Shown here: piece by piece, positions 8,970 through 17,895 of the stretch
Layout of the letters: the number at the start of each line of letters is the position of its first letter
Numbering within the stretch: the stretch's first letter is position 1
Assembly (NCBI GenBank): GCA_900547155.1
Contig: URFH01000003.1
Location: 59,303-123,302, forward strand
Reading direction: 5' to 3'
DNA length: 64,000 nt
Source of the DNA: an uncultured bacterium
GTDB taxonomy: Bacteria > Cyanobacteriota > Vampirovibrionia > Gastranaerophilales > Gastranaerophilaceae
The notes under the pieces: generated by a model
The model's input: the letters and a program-made list of their open reading frames with translations, nothing else
Databases searched by the model: none
What the model was told of the DNA's origin: nothing
Translations under genes and position numbers: made by a program

Positions 8970-11162
8970 CTATTTTTTCTTTTTGGGAACAGGTGCCTGC
9001 GAATTTCTTGATGAAGTGCCCTGAATTCGTTTTACAGAGATGACTTCCGGTATCTGCTGGAGTTTTGCGATTACATCTTTTAGCCTGTTGATGTTATCGA
9101 CCTCAATTCCCATTTCAGCAATGCCGATTTTCTTCGCCGGCAGGGATTTTATGTTTGCGTAAGCGATATTTGTGTTGCATTCCGTAACCTGAATCATCAA
9201 ATCGCGCAATATTCCCTGTTTGTCCTGCATATCAATCCTAATCGAGGCAACATAGGTCTTGTTCAGGTGCTCGTCAGCCCAGCTGATGTTCATTATTCGC
9301 TCTTCAGGAATTCCATCCAGACAGGCACAGTCAATTCTGTGGATAGAAACCCCTTTGCTGCGCGTGACAACGCCCACAATCGGTTCACCGGGAATCGGGG
9401 TGCAGCATTTTGCAAAAGAATAAAGCATGCCCTCAAGCCCGACAATATCATTTTTCGATTTTTTTGCTTTGGACGGGTTAATAAGCGGTGCTGCTGCGTC
9501 TTCCGGCTTTTTAATCCTGTTGGTAATCTTATTTAGCGTTGTTTCGCCATAACCCAGCGCTGCAAAAAGCTCGTCAGGCTCGGTGTAATTCATTGCATTT
9601 GCAATTCGTTTCATTTCACCGGATTTAACGAGCTCATCAAGGCGTGCTTTTCCCAGCTCAGCCTCAAGCATATTGTGCCCGATAACAACGTGTTCTTCTT
9701 TTTGATTTTTCTTGTACCACTGGCGGATTTTTGACTGAGCAAGCTTTGTAACAACGAAATTGAGCCAATCGAGCCTCGGGGTGCCGTTTTTTGATGTCAT
9801 AATTTCGACAATATCGCCGTTTTTAAGCTTTGTATCCAGCTGCGCAATCCGCCCGTTAATAAGTGCGCCGGTTATCTTAAATCCAACATCTGTGTGGATT
9901 CTGAACGCAAAATCCACCGGTGTTGCGTCGACCGGAAGGTCAATTACGTCGCCCATCGGTGTAAACGCAAAAACCTGATCGGAAAACAGGTCGAGTTTTA
10001 CGCTTTCAACGTATTCCTCGGCGTTAGAAACGTATTTTTCCATTTCTGCGAGCTTGCGCATCCATGTGAATTTCAAATCTTCATTGGAAATGGCTTTTTG
10101 AGAGCCTTTTTCCTTGTATTTCCAGTGCGCAGCGACCCCGTATTCGGCGACCTGATGCATTTCATGGGTTCTTATCTGCACTTCAATCGGTTTTGACTTA
10201 GGGCCGAGCACCGATGTGTGCAAAGAACGGTACATGTTGCTTTTGGGCATTGCAATATAGTCTTTAAAGCGCCCCGGAATGGGCTTGAACTGGGAATGGA
10301 TTATCCCGAGAACTTCGTAACATTCATTAACCGAATTTACAATCACCCTGACCGCAGAAATGTCATAAAGCTCGTGAAATGCGATGTTCAGCCGCTTCAT
10401 TTTGCTGTAAATTGAATAATAATGCTTTGAACGCCCTGAAATTGATGCTTTTATTTTATGCTGTTTTAAAAGCTGGGAGATTTTTTCGATTAATACCTGA
10501 ATAGTCGCGTCGCGTTCGGCTTTTTTGAGCGCTACGAGCTGCGCGATTTCAAAGTATTTCTCAGGATTAAGGTATCTTAGCGATAAATCCTCAAGTTCGG
10601 CCTTGATTTTCCCGATACCTAAACGATTTGCGAGCGGAGCAAAGATATCAAGGGTTTCCTGCGCAATTCTTTGCTGTTTTGCTGCTGCCATGTAGTTGAG
10701 CGTGCGCATATTATGCAGGCGGTCGGCGAGTTTCAGGAAAACAACCCTTACGTCATTTGCCATTGCAATAAACATTTTACGGAAATTCTCTGCCTGACGC
10801 TCTTCTTTTGACTTGAACTGATATTTTCCGAGTTTTGTCACGCCCATAACGAGGCTGAGAACGTCATCACCGAAAAGTTCCCTGATTTCTTCGGGTTTTG
10901 TGTCCGTATCTTCGATTACATCGTGCAAAAGCGCCGCTTTTATAGTGTTTTTGTCCACCATAAGGTCGGTCAGGATTTTTGCAACCTCAACCGGATGAAT
11001 AATGTAGGGTTCTTCGCTTATTCTGTACTGCCCGTTGTGCAGGCGCGCCGCAAATTCAAAAGCCTTTTTAATTTCCTCTATATCCTGTTCCGGACGGTTC
11101 TGCGCCTTTAGCATTTCGTATAGAGGTTCAAATATTGTAAAATCAGGTTCGTTTTCTGTCAT
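8970..11162 (-). CDS. rel: Bifunctional (p)ppGpp synthetase/hydrolase, Rel/SpoT family
   Basis: 730 residues with the complete long-form architecture. The HD hydrolase domain contains LLHDVIEDTD (78-87). The synthetase domain carries GRFKDYIAMPKSNMYRSLHT; its RxKD rather than ExDD motif marks bifunctional enzymes. A TGS domain (FTPMGDVIDLP ...), a conserved CCTPIPGEPI segment and a C-terminal ACT domain (about 650-720) follow. The protein sets the level of the stringent-response alarmone. It is the only such enzyme visible here, consistent with a single bifunctional Rel. It is convergent with msbA and divergent from the yggU-type gene. Confidence 0.95.
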   Translation of the reverse strand: MTENEPDFTIFEPLYEMLKAQNRPEQDIEEIKKAFEFAARLHNGQYRISEEPYIIHPVEVAKILTDLMVDKNTIKAALLHDVIEDTDTKPEEIRELFGDDVLSLVMGVTKLGKYQFKSKEERQAENFRKMFIAMANDVRVVFLKLADRLHNMRTLNYMAAAKQQRIAQETLDIFAPLANRLGIGKIKAELEDLSLRYLNPEKYFEIAQLVALKKAERDATIQVLIEKISQLLKQHKIKASISGRSKHYYSIYSKMKRLNIAFHELYDISAVRVIVNSVNECYEVLGIIHSQFKPIPGRFKDYIAMPKSNMYRSLHTSVLGPKSKPIEVQIRTHEMHQVAEYGVAAHWKYKEKGSQKAISNEDLKFTWMRKLAEMEKYVSNAEEYVESVKLDLFSDQVFAFTPMGDVIDLPVDATPVDFAFRIHTDVGFKITGALINGRIAQLDTKLKNGDIVEIMTSKNGTPRLDWLNFVVTKLAQSKIRQWYKKNQKEEHVVIGHNMLEAELGKARLDELVKSGEMKRIANAMNYTEPDELFAALGYGETTLNKITNRIKKPEDAAAPLINPSKAKKSKNDIVGLEGMLYSFAKCCTPIPGEPIVGVVTRSKGVSIHRIDCACLDGIPEERIMNISWADEHLNKTYVASIRIDMQDKQGILRDLMIQVTECNTNIAYANIKSLPAKKIGIAEMGIEVDNINRLKDVIAKLQQIPEVISVKRIQGTSSRNSQAPVPKKKK

Positions 11163-11266
11163 AATTTATTGCTTTTATCGCCGGAAATGGGTTCCCGATG
11201 ACTTTTGTTCAAATATTGATTATAATTATTGTACACTTTTATAGAAAGGGTTACAAGTCAGCCAAA

Positions 11267-11569
11267 ATGTGTATTTTTTTCAAAGAAAAAGATAACGGAG
11301 TGCTTTTGAATATAAAAGCAGTGCCAAATTCTTCAAAAAACGAGATATGTGGGGTTATGGAGAGTGCTCTGAAAGTCAAAATCAAGGCTCCTGCTGTTGA
11401 AAACAAGGCAAATCTTGAGCTGGTGAAGTACTTTTCAAAGCTTTTAAAAGTCCCGAAATCCTCAATCTCGCTGGTATCCGGCTCGACCTCAAAAATAAAA
11501 TCGCTTTATATAGACGGATGCACTATTGAACAAATTAAAAGTTTTTGTGATAGTATTGGGTTAGATTAA
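11267..11569 (+). CDS. DUF167/YggU family protein
   Basis: About 100 residues, matching the small alpha/beta DUF167 family (YggU, human C15orf40). The family pattern is visible as LNIKAVPNSSKNEICG, LKVKIKAPAVENKANLELVK and the SISLVSGSTSKIK strand. The molecular role of the family is unsettled. The ATG at 11267 gives the normal length. An upstream frame start at 11198 would add a hydrophobic leader running through AT-rich intergenic DNA and is rejected. The GAAAGGG at 11244-11250 lies rather far upstream. secG follows after 20 bases, so they may share a transcript. Confidence 0.85.
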   Translation: MCIFFKEKDNGVLLNIKAVPNSSKNEICGVMESALKVKIKAPAVENKANLELVKYFSKLLKVPKSSISLVSGSTSKIKSLYIDGCTIEQIKSFCDSIGLD

Positions 11570-11589
11570 AATTAAAAAAAGGAAGAAAA

Positions 11590-11814
11590 ATGCTTATATT
11601 TTTATGGACAATTCAAATTATTTCAGCGCTTTTGCTGATTGTGTTAGTTCTTATCCACTCGCCAAAAGGTGACGGAATCGCTTCTATCGGCGGAATGGCG
11701 CAGGCTTTTTCTTCACAGAAAAATGCTGAATCCGGCTTGAATAAGCTCACAATGTGGGTTGCAATAGTTTTCTTTATCACAACTTTTCTTACCGGATTCA
11801 AAATTGTGGGTTAA
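11590..11814 (+). CDS. secG: Preprotein translocase subunit SecG
   Basis: 74 residues with two membrane helices (about 2-20 and 52-72). They flank the conserved cytoplasmic loop with LIHSPKGDGI and GGMAQAFSSQ, which is typical of SecG. The protein supports SecYE-dependent export in the inner membrane. A clear ribosome site (AAAAAGGAAGAAAA) precedes the ATG. The gene ends four bases before the end of the convergent proC. Confidence 0.93.
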   Translation: MLIFLWTIQIISALLLIVLVLIHSPKGDGIASIGGMAQAFSSQKNAESGLNKLTMWVAIVFFITTFLTGFKIVG

Positions 11815-11818
11815 CGGG

Positions 11819-12625
11819 CTATTTGCTCATTGATTCTGATTTTTCAGCCGTTTTTTTGACGGTTTCAAAAAGTATTTCCGAAATGCTGCTTTCTGCGAGC
11901 ACTTTGTTGCCCTCTGCGGTTGTTCCGCCGGGCGTTGTGACTGCGGTAATGAGTTCTTGCGGGGTATGTCCTGTTTCAAGAACCATTTTTGCTGCCCCGA
12001 GAGCGGTTTGGGCGGAAAGCGTGAGCGCGGTTTCATAGTTCAAGCCCAGTTTTTCGCCGGCTCTTGCGATTTGTTCGATTATGTAATAATAAAAAGCCGG
12101 CCCCGAGCCTGAAACTCCGGTAATTGCGTCAATATCAGCTTCATCGCAGGTAACAGCCTTGCCGATTTTAGAAAAAATACCGAGAACTTCTTCCAAATCC
12201 TCAAGATGTGCCGCTGAATTCTTGCAAACAGCGCTCATTCCTGCCTCGAGAAGTGCCGGTGTGTTGGGCATTACGCGTATAATTCTCTGTTTTTTGCCGA
12301 GAATTCGCTCAATTTTCTCAAAAGTTATGCCTGCGGCAATTGAAACAATAAGCTGCTTTTCGGTGATATCAGATTTTAAGCTTTCTAGAATTTCTTCAAC
12401 AACAAAAGGCTTTGTTGCCATCAGAATAATGTCTGCGCCCTTTATTGCCTCCTTTGCGTCTTTAAAAATGGAGATTCCGAGGTCATTTTGCGCTTTTTTT
12501 GCTGTTTCTTCGTTGACTTCTGCGGCTCTGATTGAGTCTTTGTCGAAAATTTGTGAGTTTAAAAGCCCTTTAATAACGGCGCTTGCCATCTTTCCGGCGC
12601 CTATAAATGCGATTTGTTTTTTCAT
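11819..12625 (-). CDS. proC: Pyrroline-5-carboxylate reductase
   Basis: 268 residues, the standard size. It catalyses the last step of proline synthesis, NAD(P)H-dependent reduction of pyrroline-5-carboxylate. The N-terminal Rossmann motif is IAFIGAGKMASAVIKGL (5-21). RVMPNTPALLEAGMSAV and the C-terminal dimer domain with GVSGSGPAFYYYIIE, TPGGTTAEG complete the family signature. AAAGG lies nine bases before the ATG. It is divergent from rpmH, whose promoter starts 27 bases away. Confidence 0.95.
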   Translation of the reverse strand: MKKQIAFIGAGKMASAVIKGLLNSQIFDKDSIRAAEVNEETAKKAQNDLGISIFKDAKEAIKGADIILMATKPFVVEEILESLKSDITEKQLIVSIAAGITFEKIERILGKKQRIIRVMPNTPALLEAGMSAVCKNSAAHLEDLEEVLGIFSKIGKAVTCDEADIDAITGVSGSGPAFYYYIIEQIARAGEKLGLNYETALTLSAQTALGAAKMVLETGHTPQELITAVTTPGGTTAEGNKVLAESSISEILFETVKKTAEKSESMSK

Positions 12626-12651
12626 TTTAGTAAACCTTTATTAATCCATCA

Positions 12652-12680
12652 TTGACTTTGCGTCATTTCTTATTTATCAT
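12652..12680 (+). promoter_or_regulatory. Sigma-70 type promoter of rpmH
   Basis: TTGACT (12652-12657), a 17-base spacer and TATCAT (12675-12680) give one mismatch in each hexamer. Predicted transcription starts near 12687, leaving a leader of about 30 bases with AAGGAG before the rpmH ATG. This is one of the clearest vegetative promoters in the window. Confidence 0.75.
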
Positions 12681-12717
12681 AATACAACGCAATGAAATTT
12701 ATTCAAGGAGCAATAAA

Positions 12718-12870
12718 ATGAGACGCACATTAGAAGGAACAAAAAGAAAAAGACAAAAAGTCAGCGGTTTCAGAGCCAGAATGGCTACTTCAGCCGGTGT
12801 TAAAACAATAAACAGACGCAGAGCTAAAGGCAGACACAAACTTGCTATCACTGCGAAAAAAAGAGCGTAG
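12718..12870 (+). CDS. rpmH: Ribosomal protein bL34
   Basis: Only 50 residues, almost all basic, with the L34 signature [20 protein letters not shown] and the ending [13 protein letters not shown]. The ATG at 12718 is supported by AAGGAG seven bases upstream; the longer frame from 12652 would start inside the promoter. As in most bacteria it is followed by rnpA. A small hairpin lies between the two, which may tune the ratio of ribosomal protein to RNase P protein. Confidence 0.96.
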   Translation: MRRTLEGTKRKRQKVSGFRARMATSAGVKTINRRRAKGRHKLAITAKKRA

Positions 12871-12893
12871 TTTATTGTTAAGTTTAAGTTTCC

Positions 12894-12920
12894 AGCAGGC
12901 CCTTACGGGTCTGTTGTTTT
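12894..12920 (+). terminator. Hairpin between rpmH and rnpA, possible attenuator
   Basis: AGCAGGCCC (12894-12902) and GGGTCTGTT (12907-12915) pair as nine base pairs with two G-U pairs around a TTAC loop and run into TTGTTTT. It looks like a weak intrinsic terminator. Because rnpA has no obvious promoter of its own, partial read-through is likely. Confidence 0.6.
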
Positions 12921-12930
12921 ATGAGGGGTT

Positions 12931-13287
12931 ATGCTTCCAAAACGTTTCAGATTAAAGAACAGAAAAGCTTTTGACGCAACTTACAAACAGAGAAAAATCG
13001 CCGGCAACCGCCTGCTAACGGTTTATTGCGGCAAAAAAAAGGCTGATGAAACGCAGCAGACAAAAATAGGTTTTGTTGTGAGCAAAAAATTTCACAAACG
13101 CGCCGTAAAAAGAAACAAAATAAAGCGCCTGATACGCGAATCCTGCCGTTTGCTGATAAAAAACGGTCAATTCCCTCAAAAAAATCTTTCACTTGTCTTC
13201 CTGCCCAAACAGGAGGCTCTGGGCGCAGATTTTCATGCGGTTTATGAGGCGGTTTCTCATATTTGCAAAAAAATTGAAAAAATTTAA
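12931..13287 (+). CDS. rnpA: Ribonuclease P protein component
   Basis: 118 residues, basic, with the RnpA core KIGFVVSKKFHKRAVKRNKI followed by KRLIRESCR, the RNR motif region that contacts RNase P RNA. The N-terminus LPKRFRLKNRKAFDATYKQ is also typical. It matures tRNA 5' ends together with the RNA subunit, which is not in this window. GAGGGG lies close to the ATG. The usual downstream yidD/yidC genes are missing; instead the next gene is a convergent membrane protein that overlaps by four bases. Confidence 0.95.
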   Translation: MLPKRFRLKNRKAFDATYKQRKIAGNRLLTVYCGKKKADETQQTKIGFVVSKKFHKRAVKRNKIKRLIRESCRLLIKNGQFPQKNLSLVFLPKQEALGADFHAVYEAVSHICKKIEKI

Positions 13288-14681
13288 TAAAAATATCTCA
13301 AAAACAATGCCAGAGCAGCATTAAAGTACGTTATTAAAAGCAGCAATCCGTTTACAAGGTTTATCCATTGCGCTTTTTGGGGTTTGAAATACCGGTTGTA
13401 CAGCAAAAACAAAAATGCTAAAAACGGTAAAAGCACCGGTATAAAATATCTTCCCTGCAGCCCGCCCCAGATTCCCGTGTAATAGGGCGGAACCCATGTT
13501 ACGTAGATTATTGTGCTTATTACAAAAATATTTAGCGCAAAAAGCCCGATTAACAGCAGTTTTTGAAATATACCCGAGGAAATTTTCTCAAGAGCGCCGG
13601 GGGTGAATATTATGTTTAAAAACAATACGCTAATATAAGACCAGTAAACGTATGGCCTAAATATTATATCGAGCCAGCCCAGAATTCCTATTGTGCTGAA
13701 AAGAATGAGCTTAAAATACATATTTAAGGTCAAAGCTAGTGATTTCAGGTATTCTGCCGGATGGTGCAGTATAAATTCAATCTGCAAACCGGGATTTGCG
13801 CCATGTATTGGTACATAAATCCCGAAGATAAGCTGCGACCACAGCAAAGAAGCTAAAAATGCCGGCAGAAGCAGTAAAATTATTTTTACAGGATACGGAT
13901 TCAACTTTTGGGTTTTGAACAGCGCCGAAAATTTTTCAGGAGGTATAAAAAGAGCGAAAAGCGTTACCAGAAAGCTCTGTTTAATGAGCGCAAGCATAAT
14001 TGCCAGAAACATTAAGAAAAAGAACTGTTTTTTTGATAATCTTTCGTCAGAATACGAGTATTGCAGTATTTTAGCAAAATACAAAACGCTTATTGCAATC
14101 AAAACCCCGTCAGCAGAAACAGAAGCGCCCATTGAAAGCGACATTGGCATTAAAAGAATCAAAAATGCGGCATTTTTCAGAAATGGCAGGGCTTTTATCG
14201 AAAAATATCCTGCTATTGTATAAAAAATCAGCAAAGAAACTTTTGCACTGACAAGCAGCCATAGGATTGAGCCTGTAAAAAGCTGGGCAAGCGCGATTCC
14301 TGCTACCTGCGGAAGATAAGCAGCCGGAGAATAAAGCGCCATGTAAGACTGATGGCAGAAGAACTTATTTCCGGAGGTTGTTTTGATATTTTCGGTTTTT
14401 CTTATTTCTTCAAAGCTGGTATGCGCGTCTTTATTGGTGTATAGCTCAGAATAGCTGTTTGCGAACTCCTGAAATCCCTCCGGAAGGAAATTCCCCATCG
14501 TATTTCCGCTTTTTAAAGCTTTTATGTGCCCGTTTGCTATGGAATAAGCTCTTGTAAAATGATACTGTTCATCAGCTGATTGCATAGGCGGCGTGAGTAT
14601 CAGCAAAAGTACCCCGAAAAATATTGAACAAATAACAAATGCAATTTCTGTGCTTAAAAATTTATTTTTTATGCTGTTCAT
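13284..14681 (-). CDS. DUF2142 membrane protein (copy A)
   Basis: 465 residues with about eleven to twelve hydrophobic segments. The N-terminal helix is followed by TPPMQSADEQYHFTRAYSIA, the hallmark of DUF2142. Its acidic pair after the first helix is placed like the catalytic acids of GT-C glycosyltransferases. A large loop after it contains HQSYMALYSPAAYLPQ, and WVPPYYTGIWGGLQGRYFIP sits near the C-terminus. A role in moving sugars from lipid-linked donors is plausible but unproven. The second copy (14753-16129) is transcribed just before it, 71 bases away. Probably an inner-membrane envelope enzyme. Confidence 0.82.
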   Translation of the reverse strand: MNSIKNKFLSTEIAFVICSIFFGVLLLILTPPMQSADEQYHFTRAYSIANGHIKALKSGNTMGNFLPEGFQEFANSYSELYTNKDAHTSFEEIRKTENIKTTSGNKFFCHQSYMALYSPAAYLPQVAGIALAQLFTGSILWLLVSAKVSLLIFYTIAGYFSIKALPFLKNAAFLILLMPMSLSMGASVSADGVLIAISVLYFAKILQYSYSDERLSKKQFFFLMFLAIMLALIKQSFLVTLFALFIPPEKFSALFKTQKLNPYPVKIILLLLPAFLASLLWSQLIFGIYVPIHGANPGLQIEFILHHPAEYLKSLALTLNMYFKLILFSTIGILGWLDIIFRPYVYWSYISVLFLNIIFTPGALEKISSGIFQKLLLIGLFALNIFVISTIIYVTWVPPYYTGIWGGLQGRYFIPVLLPFLAFLFLLYNRYFKPQKAQWINLVNGLLLLITYFNAALALFLRYFY

Positions 14682-14752
14682 TCTTCTATCCGCTTAAATC
14701 AGCTCCGGTTTTTATCTTATATGTAATATTTCTTTTAATCAATAATTAGTTA

Positions 14753-16129
14753 TCAAATCCGCCAGTATGCGTTAAATAAAATCGCGAGAACATTCTGATA
14801 AACAATTAACAGCACAAACAGATTAAAAAACGGCAAAAATTTTGTCAAACGTGACGGGTTGCGGGGCAAAATTGAGAATAATAAAGTGAAAAACGGCAGA
14901 AGAACCGGTATGAAATACCGCCCCTGCAGCCCTTCCCAGTAGCCGGAAGCCCCGGGAGGCACCCAGCTGAAATAAAGTACGATATTTATAAACAGGCAAT
15001 ATACAAATATTAGCGCAAAAAGCTGAAAAACAGGCAGTTTGAAGCTTTTGGGGTCTGAAGAGCAGAAAAGGTTTATAAAAAATGCGGATAAATATAAAAA
15101 ATACACATAATTCCCCAGCGGAAAATAAAATGCACCCAGATGCCCGATTAGGCTTTTTATTACAAGCAAAAAATCAATATTCCATGTTTCAACAAATGAA
15201 GAAAGCACGCTGAGCGGATGATTTAGCAAAAAATTCATTTGCAGTTGTGGATTTGCGTTATGCAGCGGAACATAGAGGTCTGAAATCAGGGTTGTCCATA
15301 AAATTGAACTCAAAAACGCCGGCAAAAGCAGAACTATTACGGGCAAAAAGCAAATATTGTAATTTTTAAACAGATTTTTGAATTTGTCTTGCGGTATAAA
15401 AAACGCAAAAAGCGTCAAAATAAAGCTCTGTTTTATCAGTGCTATCCACAAAGCAAGAAAAGCGAGCAATAAAAACTGTTTTTTGTTCATAGGATTCGGT
15501 GAGGCTGAATATTCAAGAATTTTTGCAAAATAAAGCGTAAACAGGGCAATCAGCACCCCGTCCGAAGACACTGACATGCCCAGCGTCAACGACATTGGCA
15601 TAAGCAAAATCAGCATTGTTATCTCCTTTAAAAAAGGTATGGATTTTATGGCCAAATACCCCAGAATTGTGTAAAAAAGAAGCGAAAATATTCTTGCTGT
15701 AATGAAAATCAGGTATATCGAATCCGTAAAAATTTTTGAAACCAGAATTCCCGCTGAATTAGGAATATATGCGGCAGGTGAGTAAAGAGCCTGCTGGCGC
15801 TGGTCATAAAAACAGCGGTTTTTGTTTGATTTTATCGTTAAAGCTTTTTTTAGCTTATTTGCATTGATTTTATTGCCCGCATTTTTATAGGCTTTGCTTT
15901 TTTCGGGAAATTTTTCCTGAAACGAGCCCAAATTGCACGGCGCGAAGCCTCCGGAGTGATTATTGACCTTTTGTGCAATAAAATGCCCCTGCGCAACAGA
16001 ATATGCCCGCTCAAAATGGAATGTTTCATCAGGTGCCTGATTAGGCGGGGTTATAAGTATTAACATTATGCCAAAAACGAGTGAAAAAATTGAAAAAATC
16101 ACTTCCGGTTTGTTAAAAATTCTCTCCAT
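14753..16129 (-). CDS. DUF2142 membrane protein (copy B)
   Basis: 458 residues, clearly a paralogue of the neighbour at 13284-14681: same length, same order of helices, and matching landmarks TPPNQAPDETFHFERAYSVA, QQALYSPAAYIPNSAG, LMPMSLTLGMSVSSDGVLIA and WEGLQGRYFIPVLLPF. The acidic pair (D-E) after helix 1 is kept. It follows the spermidine-synthase-like gene with no gap between stop and start. The three genes probably form one leftward transcript. The substrate is unknown. Confidence 0.82.
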   Translation of the reverse strand: MERIFNKPEVIFSIFSLVFGIMLILITPPNQAPDETFHFERAYSVAQGHFIAQKVNNHSGGFAPCNLGSFQEKFPEKSKAYKNAGNKINANKLKKALTIKSNKNRCFYDQRQQALYSPAAYIPNSAGILVSKIFTDSIYLIFITARIFSLLFYTILGYLAIKSIPFLKEITMLILLMPMSLTLGMSVSSDGVLIALFTLYFAKILEYSASPNPMNKKQFLLLAFLALWIALIKQSFILTLFAFFIPQDKFKNLFKNYNICFLPVIVLLLPAFLSSILWTTLISDLYVPLHNANPQLQMNFLLNHPLSVLSSFVETWNIDFLLVIKSLIGHLGAFYFPLGNYVYFLYLSAFFINLFCSSDPKSFKLPVFQLFALIFVYCLFINIVLYFSWVPPGASGYWEGLQGRYFIPVLLPFFTLLFSILPRNPSRLTKFLPFFNLFVLLIVYQNVLAILFNAYWRI

Positions 16130-17020
16130 TTAGCCCGTACTCTCTAATAAATCCCGAATATAAGGTTCTATGTCAATATTAATTAAATCAAATTTTGCTC
16201 TTGCGTCAGAATCCGTTTGTGAAAGCCCGATTTTCGACATTGACGAAATCAAAATCACGTTCGTAATATCAATTACGCGCTCTTTAATCCCGAAAAACGC
16301 TTCATAATAAACTAAATCCGAGGTATTACCTTTAAAAATCAGATTGTATTTAAAATTTTTTGAGTATGTCTTTGAAATCCGTTGAAAAAGCTTGTTTTCA
16401 GGGTGCTTAAAATCAGGACTTGCGCACAAATTTGATACAAAAAGCCCGTTTTTCTTCAGGCAGAATTTTACGGAGGAAAAATATTCGTCCTCTAAAAACC
16501 TGTCGTCGATTCCCTCGTCAGAAGCCACATCAACCACAATTAAATCATATTTTTTCTTGCACCCGCGCAAATAGACGAGCCCGTCTTGCAAAATAAAACT
16601 AACTTTTTCTGATTTTTTGTATCCGAAGAAATCTTGCGCAATTTCAAAGATATTTTCTTCAATATCAACAACATCAACGCATTCAAGCCCGTCAAAAAGC
16701 TTTTCAAAGTCGTTAACAAGCCGTCCTGTGCCGAATCCGATTAAAAGCACGGATTTTATATCTTTGTTTATCAAATAAGGGATTGTGAAATAATTTATGT
16801 AGGGCAAATTCCCTTTGTAAGCAGCAGTATTGATAAATCCCGCCTGATAAGTGTCTTTAAAATGCAAAAAACGTCCGATTTCATTTTCAACGACTTTTAT
16901 TGTGTGAAAATCCGATTCTTTTTCGTACAAAACCCTGTCTTTGAACTCTTTTTCATTGATTATTTTCAACAGTTTTTCGTCAGGTTCGTGAATTGTAAAA
17001 TCTTCGGGTCTTATTATCAT
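16130..17020 (-). CDS. Spermidine-synthase-like Rossmann protein
   Basis: 296 residues from the ATG at 17020. The longer frame to 17077 would overlap the rsmA promoter and lacks support. A nucleotide-binding core shows SVLLIGFGTGRLVNDFEKLF, then DVVDIEENIFEIAQDFFGY and the KYDLIVVDVASDEGIDDRF strand. This is the layout of polyamine synthases and related SAM-dependent enzymes. The aspartate following the core strand is present, but the exact putrescine-binding residues cannot be confirmed by eye, so it could be an aminopropyl- or methyltransferase of another substrate. It is upstream of the two DUF2142 genes in one leftward unit. Confidence 0.72.
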   Translation of the reverse strand: MIIRPEDFTIHEPDEKLLKIINEKEFKDRVLYEKESDFHTIKVVENEIGRFLHFKDTYQAGFINTAAYKGNLPYINYFTIPYLINKDIKSVLLIGFGTGRLVNDFEKLFDGLECVDVVDIEENIFEIAQDFFGYKKSEKVSFILQDGLVYLRGCKKKYDLIVVDVASDEGIDDRFLEDEYFSSVKFCLKKNGLFVSNLCASPDFKHPENKLFQRISKTYSKNFKYNLIFKGNTSDLVYYEAFFGIKERVIDITNVILISSMSKIGLSQTDSDARAKFDLINIDIEPYIRDLLESTG

Positions 17021-17043
17021 TTCAATTTGAATCCTTTTTATTG

Positions 17044-17058
17044 TATAAATTATATATG
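17044..17058 (+). promoter_or_regulatory. -10 box six bases before the rsmA start (leaderless candidate)
   Basis: TATAAA (17044-17049) is followed by six bases and then the ATG at 17056. No Shine-Dalgarno sequence is present. Only a poor -35 (TTCAAT, 17021-17026) is visible at a 17-base spacing. Transcription would begin at or within a base or two of the start codon. Confidence 0.5.
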
Positions 17059-17895
17059 AACCTATTTTTAAGAGCAAAACAATTTAGAACAAAAAAGCGC
17101 CTCGGACAGAATTTTTTGATTGACGAGGGCGCAATTGACGCTATTTTGAACGAAGTAAATGCTGATGACACGGTTCTGGAAATCGGTGCGGGCGCAGGGT
17201 TTGTTACCGAACGGCTTGTTGAAAAGGCTAAAAAGGTTTATGCCGTTGAAATTGACGAAGACGCAATAAAAGAGCTCAAAAAAATAGATGCGCCCAACTT
17301 AACGCTCATTCATCAGGATATTTTGAAAACAGAGCTGAAAAATGTTGAAAACACGACCTTTAAAATCGTTGCGAATATCCCTTATTACATCACAAGCCCG
17401 ATTCTGGTTCATCTTCTGGGCGAAATCGATGATTTGTGCAACGAAAACCGCGCCCGAATCTCAGAAATAATCCTCATGGTTCAGTACGAAGTAGCGCAAA
17501 GGCTTGTGGCTGACGAATCTTCGCAGGCAAAACAGTACGGGCTGCTTTCGATTCTTGCACAATTTTATGCGGATGTTGAAATCATGCAAAAAGTAAAGGC
17601 ACGTTCGTTTTATCCGGCTCCAAAAGTTGATTCTGCGCTGGTTAAGCTGAAAATTCGCAAAGAACCGCTCATAAAACTGGACGATTATTCATATTTCAGG
17701 CGAACCGCAAAGGCCTGCTTTGGCACGCGCAGAAAAAATATTAAAAATTCGCTGCTTAACGGCGGTTTTTTGAAAGAACAGATTGCAAAAGCGCTTGAAT
17801 TGCTCAATATTGCCGAAAACACAAGGGGCGAGCAGCTTAGCGTGTTTAAGCTTGCAGAATTGTCAAAGGAATTAAAAAAATATGAAGCAAATTAA
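17056..17895 (+). CDS. rsmA: 16S rRNA adenine-1518/1519 dimethyltransferase
   Basis: 279 residues (KsgA family). It dimethylates two adjacent adenines near the 3' end of 16S rRNA during small-subunit assembly. Motifs include KKRLGQNFLIDEGAID at the N-terminus, SAM-binding TVLEIGAGAGFVTERL, the acidic VEIDEDAIKEL and catalytic NIPYYITSPILVHLL. The C-terminal domain ends in CFGTRRKNIKNSLL and the final recognition helices. The ATG at 17056 is preferred over a TTG five codons earlier. It overlaps ispE by 14 bases, a common rsmA-ispE pairing. Confidence 0.95.
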   Translation: MNLFLRAKQFRTKKRLGQNFLIDEGAIDAILNEVNADDTVLEIGAGAGFVTERLVEKAKKVYAVEIDEDAIKELKKIDAPNLTLIHQDILKTELKNVENTTFKIVANIPYYITSPILVHLLGEIDDLCNENRARISEIILMVQYEVAQRLVADESSQAKQYGLLSILAQFYADVEIMQKVKARSFYPAPKVDSALVKLKIRKEPLIKLDDYSYFRRTAKACFGTRRKNIKNSLLNGGFLKEQIAKALELLNIAENTRGEQLSVFKLAELSKELKKYEAN

